64,000 nt of DNA, from contig CAVVTR010000002.1 in assembly GCA_963751245.1 (NCBI GenBank), positions 248,001-312,000 on the forward strand, in the 5' to 3' direction. The stretch comes from CAVVTR01 sp963751245. Lineage in GTDB: Bacteria > Acidobacteriota > Thermoanaerobaculia > Thermoanaerobaculales > Thermoanaerobaculaceae. The notes under the pieces are model-generated. The model ran no database searches, was not told where the DNA came from, and saw only the letters and a program-made list of their open reading frames with translations. Every line of letters begins with the position of its first letter. The first letter of the stretch is position 1. The position numbers and the translations under genes are program-made. Of this stretch, positions 7,938 to 17,214 are shown one piece after another.

Positions 7938-9686
7938 GTGGTCAAAGCGCTGCTTGTTTATCCGGAGATGCCTCCGACCTACTGGAGCTTCAAGTACACC
8001 ATGCCGTTCATCGGAAAGAAGGCGAGCCTGCCGCCGCTGGGGCTGCTCACGGTGGCGGCGCTGCTCCCGGACGAGTGGGAACTGACGCTGGTCGACATGA
8101 ACGTGGAGCCCCTCTCGGAGGAGGCCGTCGAGGGCGCCGACATCGTCCTCACCTCCTCGATGCTCATCCAGCAGGACTCTCTCGACGACGTCATCCGGAG
8201 ATGCAGGAGGCACGGCAAGCGGGTCGTGGCGGGCGGTCCCTACCCGACGGCGGCCTGGGAACGCATCGAGGGTGTGGACCACTTCGTCCTCAACGAGGCC
8301 GAGGTGACCCTCCCGCGCTTCCTGTCGGACCTCGCCCGGGGCAGGGCGGAGCACGTCTACCAGGACGCGGTGAGGCCGGACATCGTCGGCTCGCCCCCGC
8401 CGCGGTTCGACCTGGTCCGCCGCAACGCGTACTCCTCGATGGCGGTCCAGTTCTCGCGGGGGTGCCCGCACTCCTGCGAGTTCTGCGACATCATCGAGCT
8501 CTTCGGGCGCAAGCCCCGGACCAAGACCCCGGAGCAGTTCCTGGCCGAGCTCGAGATCCTCCACCGGGAGGGGTGGCGGGGATCGCTGTTCGTCGTGGAC
8601 GACAATTTCATCGGGAACCGGAAGCATGTCAGGGTTCTGCTGCGCGACGTCGCACGGTGGCAGCGGGAGCGCGGGTATCCCTTCGCCCTGTTCACCGAGG
8701 CGACCCTCGGCCTCGCCGAGGACGAGGCGCTCATGGAGCAGATGGTCGAGGCCGGCTTCAACATGGTCTTCCTGGGTCTGGAGACGCCGGACGAGGGCAC
8801 GCTGGCGGCGGTGGGAAAGGCCCAGAACCTGCGCTCGGACATGCTCACCGGTGTCCACAGGATCCAGGCCAGGGGAATGGAGGTCTCGGGGGGCTTCATC
8901 CTGGGCTTCGACAGCGATCCCGAGGACATCTTCGACCGCCAGATCGACTTCATCCAGAGCGCCGGCATCCCGACTGCGATGGTCGGCCTTCTCAGCGCGC
9001 TCCCGAACACCCGGCTCGGCCGGCGCCTGGCGGAGGAGGGCCGTCTCCAGGGGGAGGCGACGGGCAACAACACGCACGACTTCAGGCTCAACTTCGTGCC
9101 CCGGATGGACGTCCGCACGCTTCTCGCGGGCTACCGGCGGGTGCTCTCCGAGATCTACCGCCCCGACCGCTACTTCGAACGGTGCCTCGATCTCCTGAAG
9201 GTGCTGAAGACGCACCGGACCTCCCGCCGTCGGATCGGCGTCTCCGAGATCCGGGCCGTGCTGCTCTCCCTGGTGCGCCAGACGTTCTCCCGGTACTCCT
9301 GGTCCTACTGGCGGTTCCTGGTGAGGGGGCTCCTCACCAGGCCCTCGATGGTCGCCGAGACCGTCACCATGGCCGTCAAGGGGCACCACTTCTTCAAGAT
9401 GACGAGGAACGTCCTGGAAGTGGACCGCTTCAAGCAGACCCTCGACAGGCTCGCGCAGAGCTTCGAGGAGCGGGTCCGGGCGATGTCGGCCCAGGACCTC
9501 AGGGAGCGGGCCGCGGAGCTGCGCGACTCCAGGGACCGCATCGTGGCGCGGATGCGCGCCCGCTACCGGCGGCTCCACGCGGACTTCCGGACGGTTGCCG
9601 AGGAAGCCGTGGCGAGCTTCCAGGACACGCTGGACGACCTCATCGCCGGCGTCGCGGACGGGCTGCCGGCCTCCACCGGCGCCTGA
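7938..9686 (+). CDS. B12-binding radical SAM protein, DUF4070 type (HpnP-like)
   Basis: 582 residues from GTG 7938, preferred over the TTG at 7896 because family members begin with the (M)KALLVYPE strand. An N-terminal cobalamin-binding Rossmann domain (1-140) is followed by a radical SAM core with the 4Fe-4S motif CPHSCEFC (Cys176, 180, 183) and then a DUF4070-type region. DUF4070 proteins include the hopanoid C-2 methylase HpnP and many uncharacterised relatives with the same PPTYWSFK and PFIGKKA N-terminus. The last ~100 residues form a charged, probably coiled-coil extension. No hopanoid genes are nearby, so a C-methylation on an unknown lipid or other substrate is inference. Confidence 0.85.
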   Translation: MVKALLVYPEMPPTYWSFKYTMPFIGKKASLPPLGLLTVAALLPDEWELTLVDMNVEPLSEEAVEGADIVLTSSMLIQQDSLDDVIRRCRRHGKRVVAGGPYPTAAWERIEGVDHFVLNEAEVTLPRFLSDLARGRAEHVYQDAVRPDIVGSPPPRFDLVRRNAYSSMAVQFSRGCPHSCEFCDIIELFGRKPRTKTPEQFLAELEILHREGWRGSLFVVDDNFIGNRKHVRVLLRDVARWQRERGYPFALFTEATLGLAEDEALMEQMVEAGFNMVFLGLETPDEGTLAAVGKAQNLRSDMLTGVHRIQARGMEVSGGFILGFDSDPEDIFDRQIDFIQSAGIPTAMVGLLSALPNTRLGRRLAEEGRLQGEATGNNTHDFRLNFVPRMDVRTLLAGYRRVLSEIYRPDRYFERCLDLLKVLKTHRTSRRRIGVSEIRAVLLSLVRQTFSRYSWSYWRFLVRGLLTRPSMVAETVTMAVKGHHFFKMTRNVLEVDRFKQTLDRLAQSFEERVRAMSAQDLRERAAELRDSRDRIVARMRARYRRLHADFRTVAEEAVASFQDTLDDLIAGVADGLPASTGA

Positions 9687-9701
9687 CCGGACACGCCGCG
9701 G

Positions 9702-9852
9702 TCACCCGCCGGTCCGGCACGGGAACGCCTCCCGCGCCCGCCTCTCTAGCTCCTCGTGGCCCGATGTCCTCGACGCGGGTGGCGAGGACCCACGTGCAGC
9801 CGCACGGATCGACGAACGCGCCCGGACGGTCGCCGTAGAAGCGGTTGTTCAC
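9702..9852 (-). pseudogene. PhnB-like VOC gene relic
   Basis: The reverse strand encodes only the C-terminal tail of a PhnB-type VOC protein: FYGDRPGAFVDPCGCTWVL then ATRVEDI, matching the family pattern FWGDRxGxxxDPFGHxWxLATHVED. The frame then breaks by 1 nt near 9759-9763 and continues as GHEELERRAREAF to a stop at 9702. No upstream part of the domain is present before 9852, where the sortilin-type gene's end region begins. This is a truncated and frameshifted remnant, not an expressed gene. Family resemblance is by memory of the motif. Confidence 0.6.
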
Positions 9853-9888
9853 CGGCCGTGTCCGTGGGCAGCCGGGTCCGGAGGCGCC

Positions 9889-12800
9889 TCAGCGACCGGG
9901 CGCGCGGGGCGCCGGATCGACGGCGGCGAGAGGCCCCGACGCGAAGGCGTTCCACCGGGTCTCGTAGCCGTCGATCCGCGAGGCGTACAGCGCCAGCACC
10001 TCGCGCTGCGGCCCTGTGGGCGGGGCGTCGGCGCCCTCCAGGTCGGTGGCCAGCGAGGACAGGACGCGGTTCACCGCCGGCATCCGCTCCCGCGGCGGGG
10101 CAAGGGCGTCGAGCTCGTCGCGCACCTTCCGGATCCGTGCCGCGTGGGCGGCCGCCGGTGCGCCGGCGAGCGCCGCGTCCAGGCGGGTACGGGCCTGCGC
10201 GGCGGCCTCGGCGAGGCCCGCCGAGCGCGCCAGAGCGTCGCCCACCTTCCGCTGGAAGGCGAGGAGCGTCTCGAGGTCGTCCCGGCTCACCCGCACCCGG
10301 GGGTCCATGGCGACCCGGAGGGGCTGCTCGACCGTTGTGCCGTCGGCGGAGAGCCGGACCCGGTAGAGCCCGGGAAGCACGAAGGCGCCCTGGGGCAGCG
10401 CCGGCGTCTCCTTCCCCGGGACGGCGGCGATGGAGAAGCTGGTGCGCAGCGCGGCGGGTCGCGGGTAGCGCAGGTTCCAGGCAAAGCGGTGGTGCCCCGG
10501 CGACGTCCCGAGCCGCTGGGGCGCCGCCTCGAAGAGCTCGCTGAAGTAGACCTCCGCCGTGACCGTCGCGGGCTCGTCGGAGCTCGAGAAGCGGCGCACC
10601 ACGTTCCCCGAGGGGTCGAGGACCTCCAGGGTCACCGGGCCGGAGGTGTCCGCCGGCAGGAGGTAGTCGAGCACGGCCCCGGCGGGCGGGTTCTCGCCGC
10701 GGGGCTCCTCCGGCGGCAGCGGCGTGTCCTTGTTGCTGTTGGCGCGCACCCGGTATGCGGTGGCCGGCGGCACCAGCACCGGCCCCGTGCCGAGGCTCCC
10801 CGCCGCGATCCGGCGCAGCGGCTCGACGTCGTCGAGCACCCAGATGGCGCGCCCCTGGGTGGCGGCGATGAGGTCGTCGCCGTGCTGGATCAGGTCGTTG
10901 ACGCCGGTGACGGGCAGGTCGAGCTGGAGGCTCTGCCAGTGGCCGCCGTCGTCGAAGGACACCCACACGCCCCGGTTGGTTCCCGCGTACAGCAGCCCCG
11001 GCTGCCGCGCATCCTCCCGGACGACCCCGACCCAGGTCCCGGCGGGAAGCCCGTGGCCGATCCCGGTCCAGGTGGCGCCGGAGTCGTGGGTGCGGAACGC
11101 CAGGGGGCGGTCGTCGTCGTCGCGGTGGCGATCGGCGGCCACGTAGGCGGTGCCGGGATCCGTGGGGGAGGCGTCGATGATGTTGACCTTCGACCAGTCC
11201 TCGAGCCCCGGCGGGGTGACGTCGTGCCAGGTGCTGCCGCCGTCACGGGTGAGCTGCACGCGTCCGTTGTCGGTGCCGGCCCACACCACGCCGTCCGCGG
11301 CGGGGGAGGGCGCGATGGCGAAGATGGACCCGAAACCGCACGCCGTCGCGCGGTCCACGGGTACGTCGCCGGAGCAGTCCGCCGCATCGGGGTCCGCGCC
11401 GGTCAGGTCGGGGCTCACCGTCTGCCAGGTCCTCCCGCCGTCGACGGAGCGGAACAGCACCTGCGCCCCCTGGTAGAGGGCGTGCGGCGGCCGGGGCGAG
11501 ATGGCGACGGGGGTCAGCCAGTCGTAGCGGTACCGGGTCGTGCCCGGACGCGCGCCGTAGGATGCGACCGGCCAGGGCGACACGTTCTGCACCTGCCCGG
11601 TGACGGCGTCCCAGCGGGACAGCCGGCCGCCGAGGCCGGCGCCGTAGACGATGTCGGGGTTGCCGGGTTCGGGGACGTCGGCGTCGCGCTCGTCGCCGCC
11701 CACCGGGTGCCAGTCGCGGAAGGTGAGCTGTCCGTAGTCGCTGCGCGAGGCGATGGCCACCGTGCCCGAGTCCTGCTGCCCGCTGTAGATCCAGTAGGGG
11801 AAGCGGTCGTCCACGGCGAGGCGGTAGAACTGCCCCGTCGGTTGGTTGTACCAGGAGGACCAGGTGCGTCCTCCGTTGAGGGTCAGCACCGCGCCCTGGT
11901 CGGCGGCGGTGATCATGCGGCGGGGAGTGGTGGGATCGATCCAGAGGAAGTGGTAGTCGTCCCCCCCCGGCGAGCCTTTGGCGACGTGAAACGTGCGGCC
12001 GCCGTCGCTGGAGCGGCGCAGGGAGCGTCCCATGACCCAGAGGACGTCCGGGTTGCGCGGATCGGGTGTCAGTCCGCCCGTGTAGTTGGAGGCCACGCTG
12101 GCGTCGTCGTCCACCTCGATCCAGCTGGCGCCGCCGTCGTCGGAGCGCCACAGGCCGCCCCCGTGCGGCTGCTCGATGGACGCCCAGACGCGCTGAGGGG
12201 AGGAGCCGGGGGCCACCGCGAGCTCGATCCGGCCGTACGGGCCGCCGGGCAGGCCGGTGGTCCCGGCCGGTGCCCACGTGCGGCCGCCGTCGGTGGACTT
12301 CACGATCGCGGAGCCCGGTCCCACGGTGGGCTGGAAGTAGTCCATCCAGGGGTGCCGGCGAACCTGCCACAACGAGGCGTAGAGGACGTCGGGCCTCTCC
12401 GGGTCGGCGGCGATGTCCACGGCGCCGACGTCGGGTCCTCGGTCGAGGACGTGGGACCAGTGGCGGCCGCCGTCCGCGGTGCGGTAGAGGCCGCGCTCGG
12501 GGTTGGGCCCGAAGAGGTGGCCGAGAGCCGCAACGACGGCCACGTCGGGGTTGCGCGGATCGACCCAGATGGCGCCGATGTGCCGGGTGTCCTCCAGGCC
12601 CGCGTGGGTCCAGGTCGCGCCGCCGTCGGTGGAGCGGTAGACGCCGTCGCCGGCGACGACGTCCCAGCGCTGCTGGATCTGTCCGGTACCGGCCCAGATC
12701 ACCCGCGGATCGGACGGGGCCAGGGCCAGCGCGCCGATGGAGGCGCTCCCCTCGTGGTCGAACAGCGGCCGCCAGGTCACTCCCGCGTCGTCGGTCTTCC

Positions 12801-13023
12801 ACACACCGCCGTCGGCCGAGCCGAAGTACCACGTCGCGGGGTCCCCGGGCACCCCGGCGGCCACCGTCGCCCAGCCTCCGCGGAACGGGCCCAGGAGCCG
12901 CCAGTGCATGGCGCCGTAGTCGGAGACCGGGACGTCGTGGACGGTGCCCGCCGATGCGGCGGCGGCCAGCAGCGCCGCCGGGAGGACGGCGAGGATCAAC
13001 CTGAAGAGAGCCTTTCCGGACAT
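9889..13023 (-). CDS. Secreted sortilin/VPS10-type beta-propeller protein
   Basis: 1044 residues with a signal peptide (about 1-25). Many copies of the BNR/Asp-box pattern S/T-x-D-G-G-x-T-W (for example STDGGATW, SVDGGRTW) form one or two propellers over residues ~40-720. A C-terminal part resembles the FlgD-like/fibronectin fold and helical tail of 'glycosyl hydrolase' annotated VPS10 proteins. Despite that name, no catalytic residues of a sialidase can be pointed to. Likely a periplasmic or outer-surface binding protein. A paralogue of equal architecture lies at 33925-37203 on the other strand. ATG 13023. Confidence 0.85.
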   Translation of the reverse strand: MSGKALFRLILAVLPAALLAAAASAGTVHDVPVSDYGAMHWRLLGPFRGGWATVAAGVPGDPATWYFGSADGGVWKTDDAGVTWRPLFDHEGSASIGALALAPSDPRVIWAGTGQIQQRWDVVAGDGVYRSTDGGATWTHAGLEDTRHIGAIWVDPRNPDVAVVAALGHLFGPNPERGLYRTADGGRHWSHVLDRGPDVGAVDIAADPERPDVLYASLWQVRRHPWMDYFQPTVGPGSAIVKSTDGGRTWAPAGTTGLPGGPYGRIELAVAPGSSPQRVWASIEQPHGGGLWRSDDGGASWIEVDDDASVASNYTGGLTPDPRNPDVLWVMGRSLRRSSDGGRTFHVAKGSPGGDDYHFLWIDPTTPRRMITAADQGAVLTLNGGRTWSSWYNQPTGQFYRLAVDDRFPYWIYSGQQDSGTVAIASRSDYGQLTFRDWHPVGGDERDADVPEPGNPDIVYGAGLGGRLSRWDAVTGQVQNVSPWPVASYGARPGTTRYRYDWLTPVAISPRPPHALYQGAQVLFRSVDGGRTWQTVSPDLTGADPDAADCSGDVPVDRATACGFGSIFAIAPSPAADGVVWAGTDNGRVQLTRDGGSTWHDVTPPGLEDWSKVNIIDASPTDPGTAYVAADRHRDDDDRPLAFRTHDSGATWTGIGHGLPAGTWVGVVREDARQPGLLYAGTNRGVWVSFDDGGHWQSLQLDLPVTGVNDLIQHGDDLIAATQGRAIWVLDDVEPLRRIAAGSLGTGPVLVPPATAYRVRANSNKDTPLPPEEPRGENPPAGAVLDYLLPADTSGPVTLEVLDPSGNVVRRFSSSDEPATVTAEVYFSELFEAAPQRLGTSPGHHRFAWNLRYPRPAALRTSFSIAAVPGKETPALPQGAFVLPGLYRVRLSADGTTVEQPLRVAMDPRVRVSRDDLETLLAFQRKVGDALARSAGLAEAAAQARTRLDAALAGAPAAAHAARIRKVRDELDALAPPRERMPAVNRVLSSLATDLEGADAPPTGPQREVLALYASRIDGYETRWNAFASGPLAAVDPAPRAPGR

Positions 13024-13159
13024 GAGGACCTCCGAGTTCGCTCGCGCTGGGGGGACGACGGGGCGCGGACCCAGAATACTCCCGCCCGCCGGGCCGCCGA
13101 GCGCGGGCCTGGGTCCTCGTCGTCCGCCGCCCGCAGGGGGCGCTTCCCACCGCCGGCGG

Positions 13160-14167
13160 TCAGGAGTGGCTGCTTGAAGTCACGGCCGCGGTGCTGGCGA
13201 CCATGACCGCGACCATGGCCGCCTGCTGCGCCTCCACCGCTGCCTGGGCAAGGGCCAACGCCGCGTGGTCGGCCAGGTCGGCGGCCCCGTCCGCGCCGGC
13301 GCGCGCCAGGAGCAGCGGGACGGCGAGCGACAGCGCCGCCTCGGTGGAGGGTCCGCCGAACGTCCGCTGGAGCCACGAGCCGCCCTCGGCGTTCATCAGG
13401 GCGTCGCGGAGCCGCAGCGCCTCATCCGCCAGCGTCGCCGGGGCGCCGTGCAGGACCGAAAGCAGCGCCACCTCGTCGTAGCGGCTGGCGCCGACCCTCT
13501 CGCCGCGAGCGGACAGCGCCGCGGCCACCTCGGCGAAGCGGGCCGCCGCTCCCGGCCCGTCCAGCGGCGCCACGGCGAGCAGGTGGGTGGCGAGCTGCAG
13601 CTGGTTGCCCCGGCTGAACCCACGGGAGTGGAGGTCCTCGTACGCCATCTCGAGCCGCTGGGTCAGCCCCGCCGGGTCCTCGCCCCGCAGGGCGTGGAGC
13701 GCCGCCATGGGGTAGTCGTCGCGGCCGGTGAGCCATGGGTGCGCCTTCTTCCAGGCGCCCAGGATCGCGGCCATGCGCGTCAGCACCTCGTCACCGGGGG
13801 CCGCGCCGCCGCCCTGCAGGGCCATGAGGAACGCCGAGAGGTACGGCTGCACGCCCCCCTTGGCGAGCCCGTGGGCGGGAAACGCGGCGAGCGTCCGCGT
13901 GGCGGCATCGTCCACCGCGTCCGCCCGCAGTTCCCGGCGCACCACCATGGCGGCCAGGACGAACCTCACCGGGCTCGTCCGCGCGCTGCTCCAGCCGCCC
14001 CGCGCCTGGAGCTTCGCGGCGGCGGCGTCCACGGCGTCCACGCCGCCGGTCCCACCCGCCGCCAGGCTCATCGCCGCCAGGCGCAGGAAGGTGGTGTCGG
14101 TCCAGCCGTGGCGCGCCTTCAGCGCCTCGAGGTTCGCCGTGTAGGTCCGGATCGCTGTGTCGTCCAT
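13160..14167 (-). CDS. DUF4003-like protein
   Basis: 335 residues, almost wholly alpha-helical, cytoplasmic by composition, with no signal or membrane segment. The segment HPWLTGRDDYPMAAL near 140-155 and the following helices resemble DUF4003 proteins known mainly from Bacillus; function unknown. The last ~25 residues are Ala/Met/Ser-rich. It is 81 bp downstream of the kinase/WD40 gene on the same strand... the kinase 3' end is at 14249, so the two may be co-transcribed. No biochemical role is proposed. Confidence 0.65.
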   Translation of the reverse strand: MDDTAIRTYTANLEALKARHGWTDTTFLRLAAMSLAAGGTGGVDAVDAAAAKLQARGGWSSARTSPVRFVLAAMVVRRELRADAVDDAATRTLAAFPAHGLAKGGVQPYLSAFLMALQGGGAAPGDEVLTRMAAILGAWKKAHPWLTGRDDYPMAALHALRGEDPAGLTQRLEMAYEDLHSRGFSRGNQLQLATHLLAVAPLDGPGAAARFAEVAAALSARGERVGASRYDEVALLSVLHGAPATLADEALRLRDALMNAEGGSWLQRTFGGPSTEAALSLAVPLLLARAGADGAADLADHAALALAQAAVEAQQAAMVAVMVASTAAVTSSSHS

Positions 14168-14248
14168 GCGATGTGTGCTCCCCGTCTCAATGCTACGCCG
14201 CCCCGCCTGCAGCGTGGGGGCGCCGGCGGCCGGCGCCGCCGTCCGGGA

Positions 14249-16923
14249 TCATCGTGCGTCGTGGAGCTTCCCCAGCCAGAGGTCCGCCTCCTCCTCCAGC
14301 CTGAGGCAGTACAGGGTGCGGCCGTCCCGGGTGAGCACCGGCCAGAAGAGACGGGAGCCCGGGGGCGCCTCGAGGAGGCGGTGCGAGGCGCCGGTCACGG
14401 CGTCGAGGATCATCAGGTCGGACGTGGTGCCCACGATGACGTGGCGGCCGTCGGGGAGCCAGACCGGCGGCGAGCCGAACTCCCCCCGGGGGGCACGAAG
14501 CGGCCCACCGTCCTGTACGTCCGCCCGGCCAGGGAGTAGATGACGACCCCGGGGAGCGGCGCGCCCCTCGACGCGGACCACCCCTCGCCGGCGAGCAGCA
14601 GTCCGTCCGGCGACCACGAGGTGGGCCAGAAGTACTCGTTGGCGCCGTACGAGGGGAGGTCCTCGACGGCAGCCGTCGGGAGACCGGCCGTGAGGCTCAC
14701 CACGACCGGTTCGCGCGCGTCGACGCTCGCGAAGCGCGAGCCGTCCGGCGAGAACACCGGCTGGTCGATGAACTCGCCCCCGCTCGTGACCTGTTGCAGC
14801 CCCGAGCCGTCCGGCCGGATCCACCAGATCTCGTACCGCCCGCTCCGGTCCGAGTACCAGGCCACCCGGCGCCCGTCCGGGGTCCAGGCGGGTCCGCGGT
14901 CCTTGGCCGGGTCGTCGGTGAGGCGGCGCAGCACATGGTCCGCGACGCCGAGGATGTACAGGTCCTCCCGGCGGCCCTCCGTGGTCAGGGCGAGCCGGGA
15001 GCCGTCCGGCGACGGCGCCGCCTCGGCGTAGACCACCGTGCCCCGGGTGACGGCCTCGGGCGTCCCCTCGACCCGGAGCGCCCGCGCGTCGAACGCCACG
15101 CGCTCGGCGTTCGCCCGGCGGTCCAGGGCGGTGTACACCATGGTGGTGCCGTCGGCCGCGAACGCCTCCTGGCCGCACCATCGGGAGGGGACGGTCACCG
15201 CCTGCGGCCGGGACGTGACCCTCCCCGTCGACTCGTCGATACCCACGCGCCAGAGGTTGAGGCTGCCTCCGCGGTCGCTCGAGAAGTAGAGGAAGCGCCC
15301 GTCGGGCGACCAGGCGGGGCTCCAGTCCAGGTCGGGGTCGGCGGTGACCCGGACCGCGTGGCTCCCGTCCACGGCCACGGTCCAGATGTCGCGCTGCCCC
15401 GAGTTGGCGGGGAGACCCCAGAAGGCGATGCGCCCTCCGTGCGGGGACCAGGCCGGCTGGACGGCGTCGAGGTCGTCGGGCACCCTGGCCGTCCGGCCCG
15501 TGCTCACGTCGACGGTCCACAGCGACGCGAGGCCCTCTCGGGCGTCGGGGTACTCGGTGACGGATTCGGTGGAGAATACGATCCTGCGGCCGCCCGGGGA
15601 CCAGGAAGGGTTGTACCCGAAGCTGGTCAGCCTTCGCACCGACTCTCCCGTCGCCCCCATCACGAAGAGCCCCCCGCCGTCACGCTCGGATCGGAAGGCG
15701 ATCTCCTCGCCGTCGGGCGAGAACGCGGGCTCCAGATCGTCGGCGGGCGAGTCTGCCGTGAGGTCGATCCCGGTGCCTCCCCCCGCCCGGACGAGGTAGA
15801 TGTCCCAGTTGCCCGTCGCCCGCGAGGCGTAGGCGACGAGCTTGCCGTCCGGCGAGATGGTGGGCTGCACTTCCAGCCCGCCCGTCTGCGTGAGCGGCGA
15901 GACGGAGACGGTGGGGGGCGGCGCGACGGCGCCGGAGCCGCGGAGGATGGCGAAGAGGGCGGCGGCGAGCGCGACGGCCCCGGCACCGGCCCAGGGGAGC
16001 CACGGCCTCCCGCGCGGCGGCGCCGCCGCCGGAGCACGCTCTCCCGCCAGCGCCTCGCCGAGCTCCAGGGCGACGTCGCCGGCGTCCCGCATCCTGCGGG
16101 CCGGATCCTTCTCGAGGCACCGGCGAAGCACGGCCGTCAGCGCCGCCGGACAGCCTGCCGGCAGCCTGGACCAGTCGGGCTCGGAGTCGATCACCGCGGC
16201 CATGACGTCGATGACCGTCTCGCCGGCGAACAGCGCCTGGCCCGTCAGCATCTCCCAGAGCATCGCGCCGAACGCCCAGATGTCGGCCCGGCGGTCGGTC
16301 CTCCGTCCCCGCGCCTGCTCCGGGCTCATGTACGCGGCGGTGCCGAGGATGGTTCCTTCGAGGGTTGTCTCGCGGCTGAGCGTCGGCGACACCGACAGCC
16401 CCGGCTCCGGGGACCGTCCGCTCCGAGTCGTGGCCAGGCCGAAGTCCAGGACCTTGACCGTGCCGTCGTCGGTGACCATGACGTTGGCCGGCTTGAGGTC
16501 GCGGTGCACGATGCCGTGCTCGTGGGCCGCCTCGAGGGCGCTGGCGATCTGCAGCGCGATGGCGATCGTCTCGTCCAGCGGGATCGGCCCGCGGGCGAGC
16601 CGCTCGTCCAGGCCCTCGCCTCCCACCAGCTCCATCACCAGGACGTGCTGCCCTTCGAGGTGCTCGAGCCCGTAGAGGGTGGCGATGTTGGGGTGGTTCA
16701 GAGACGCCAGAAGCCTCGCCTCCCGTTCGAGGCGGGCGTGCCGTTCCTCGTCGGCGGCGAAGTCCGCTGGCAGGAGCTTCAGCGCCACCTCCCGGCCGAG
16801 CCGGGTGTCGGTGGCCCGCCACACCTCGCCCATCGCGCCGGCACCGAGCGCGGCGACCACCCGGTAGGGACCGAGGCGGCTCCCCGCCGCCAGGGTCGCC
16901 TCTCCGCCACCCTCGTCCCGCAC
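14249..16923 (-). CDS. Ser/Thr protein kinase with WD40/TolB-type sensor (frameshifted)
   Basis: Membrane receptor kinase. GTG 16923 has AAGGAGG 9 nt upstream. Kinase domain about 18-285: Gly-loop GAGAMGEV, Lys49, HRD at 140-142, DFG at 160-162, all intact. One membrane segment (about 317-337) leads to an extracytoplasmic PD40/WD40-like propeller with repeated SPDG motifs. At a C6G6 run (14482-14493) the frame breaks. The open frame alone would end at 14413 with an unrelated tail, while the propeller continues in the next frame (GEFGSPPVWLPDG onward) to a stop at 14249. A one-base indel is the simplest reading; sequencing error is likely. Divergent from a second kinase gene. Confidence 0.85.
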
Positions 16924-17214
16924 CTCCGCACGCCTCCTTCCCGGTCCGCCCGCGGGGCCCTCCGACCGGTGACGCCGCCGCGGTGTTCCGCTGGCTTCGG
17001 GGCGTCGGGCCGTGCACGGCGCCCGCCGGAGAGCTCGCGCCCTCACTGACGGGTCTCGGGGTCCCCCGCATGCCCAGTACTCCGCATGACTCCAATCGTG
17101 ACGGCGCGCTGTCCATTCCCGCCGGGAGGGCCCGCCGGGAACCGGGAACGGGCATCGAGGGCCGCTGCCCGGCCCGCCGGCTCACGGTGGTAAGATCATT
17201 GCAGGCGGTGGCGC
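16924..17214. promoter_or_regulatory. Divergent promoter region of two kinase genes
   Basis: About 290 bp between the two divergent kinase starts. On the forward strand TGGTAAGAT (17188-17196) is an extended -10-like box 18 nt before ATG 17215. The reverse gene has a strong ribosome site but no clear -10 was found. No other feature recognised. Confidence 0.35.

Noticed and set aside
9889..13023. Sialidase function for the sortilin-type protein
   Set aside because: Asp-boxes occur in sialidases, but the Arg triad and catalytic Tyr/Asp arrangement cannot be identified, and the architecture is VPS10-like.
9595..13206. 1203-aa open frame on the forward strand
   Set aside because: It is antisense to the sortilin-type gene, which has signal peptide and Asp-boxes. 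Composition (Arg/Gly/Val/His-rich, no motifs) is typical of a GC-rich shadow.
14482..14493. Programmed ribosomal frameshift in the kinase gene
   Set aside because: C6G6 could slip, but five other genes show single-base breaks without slippery sites, so an indel error is the simpler cause.
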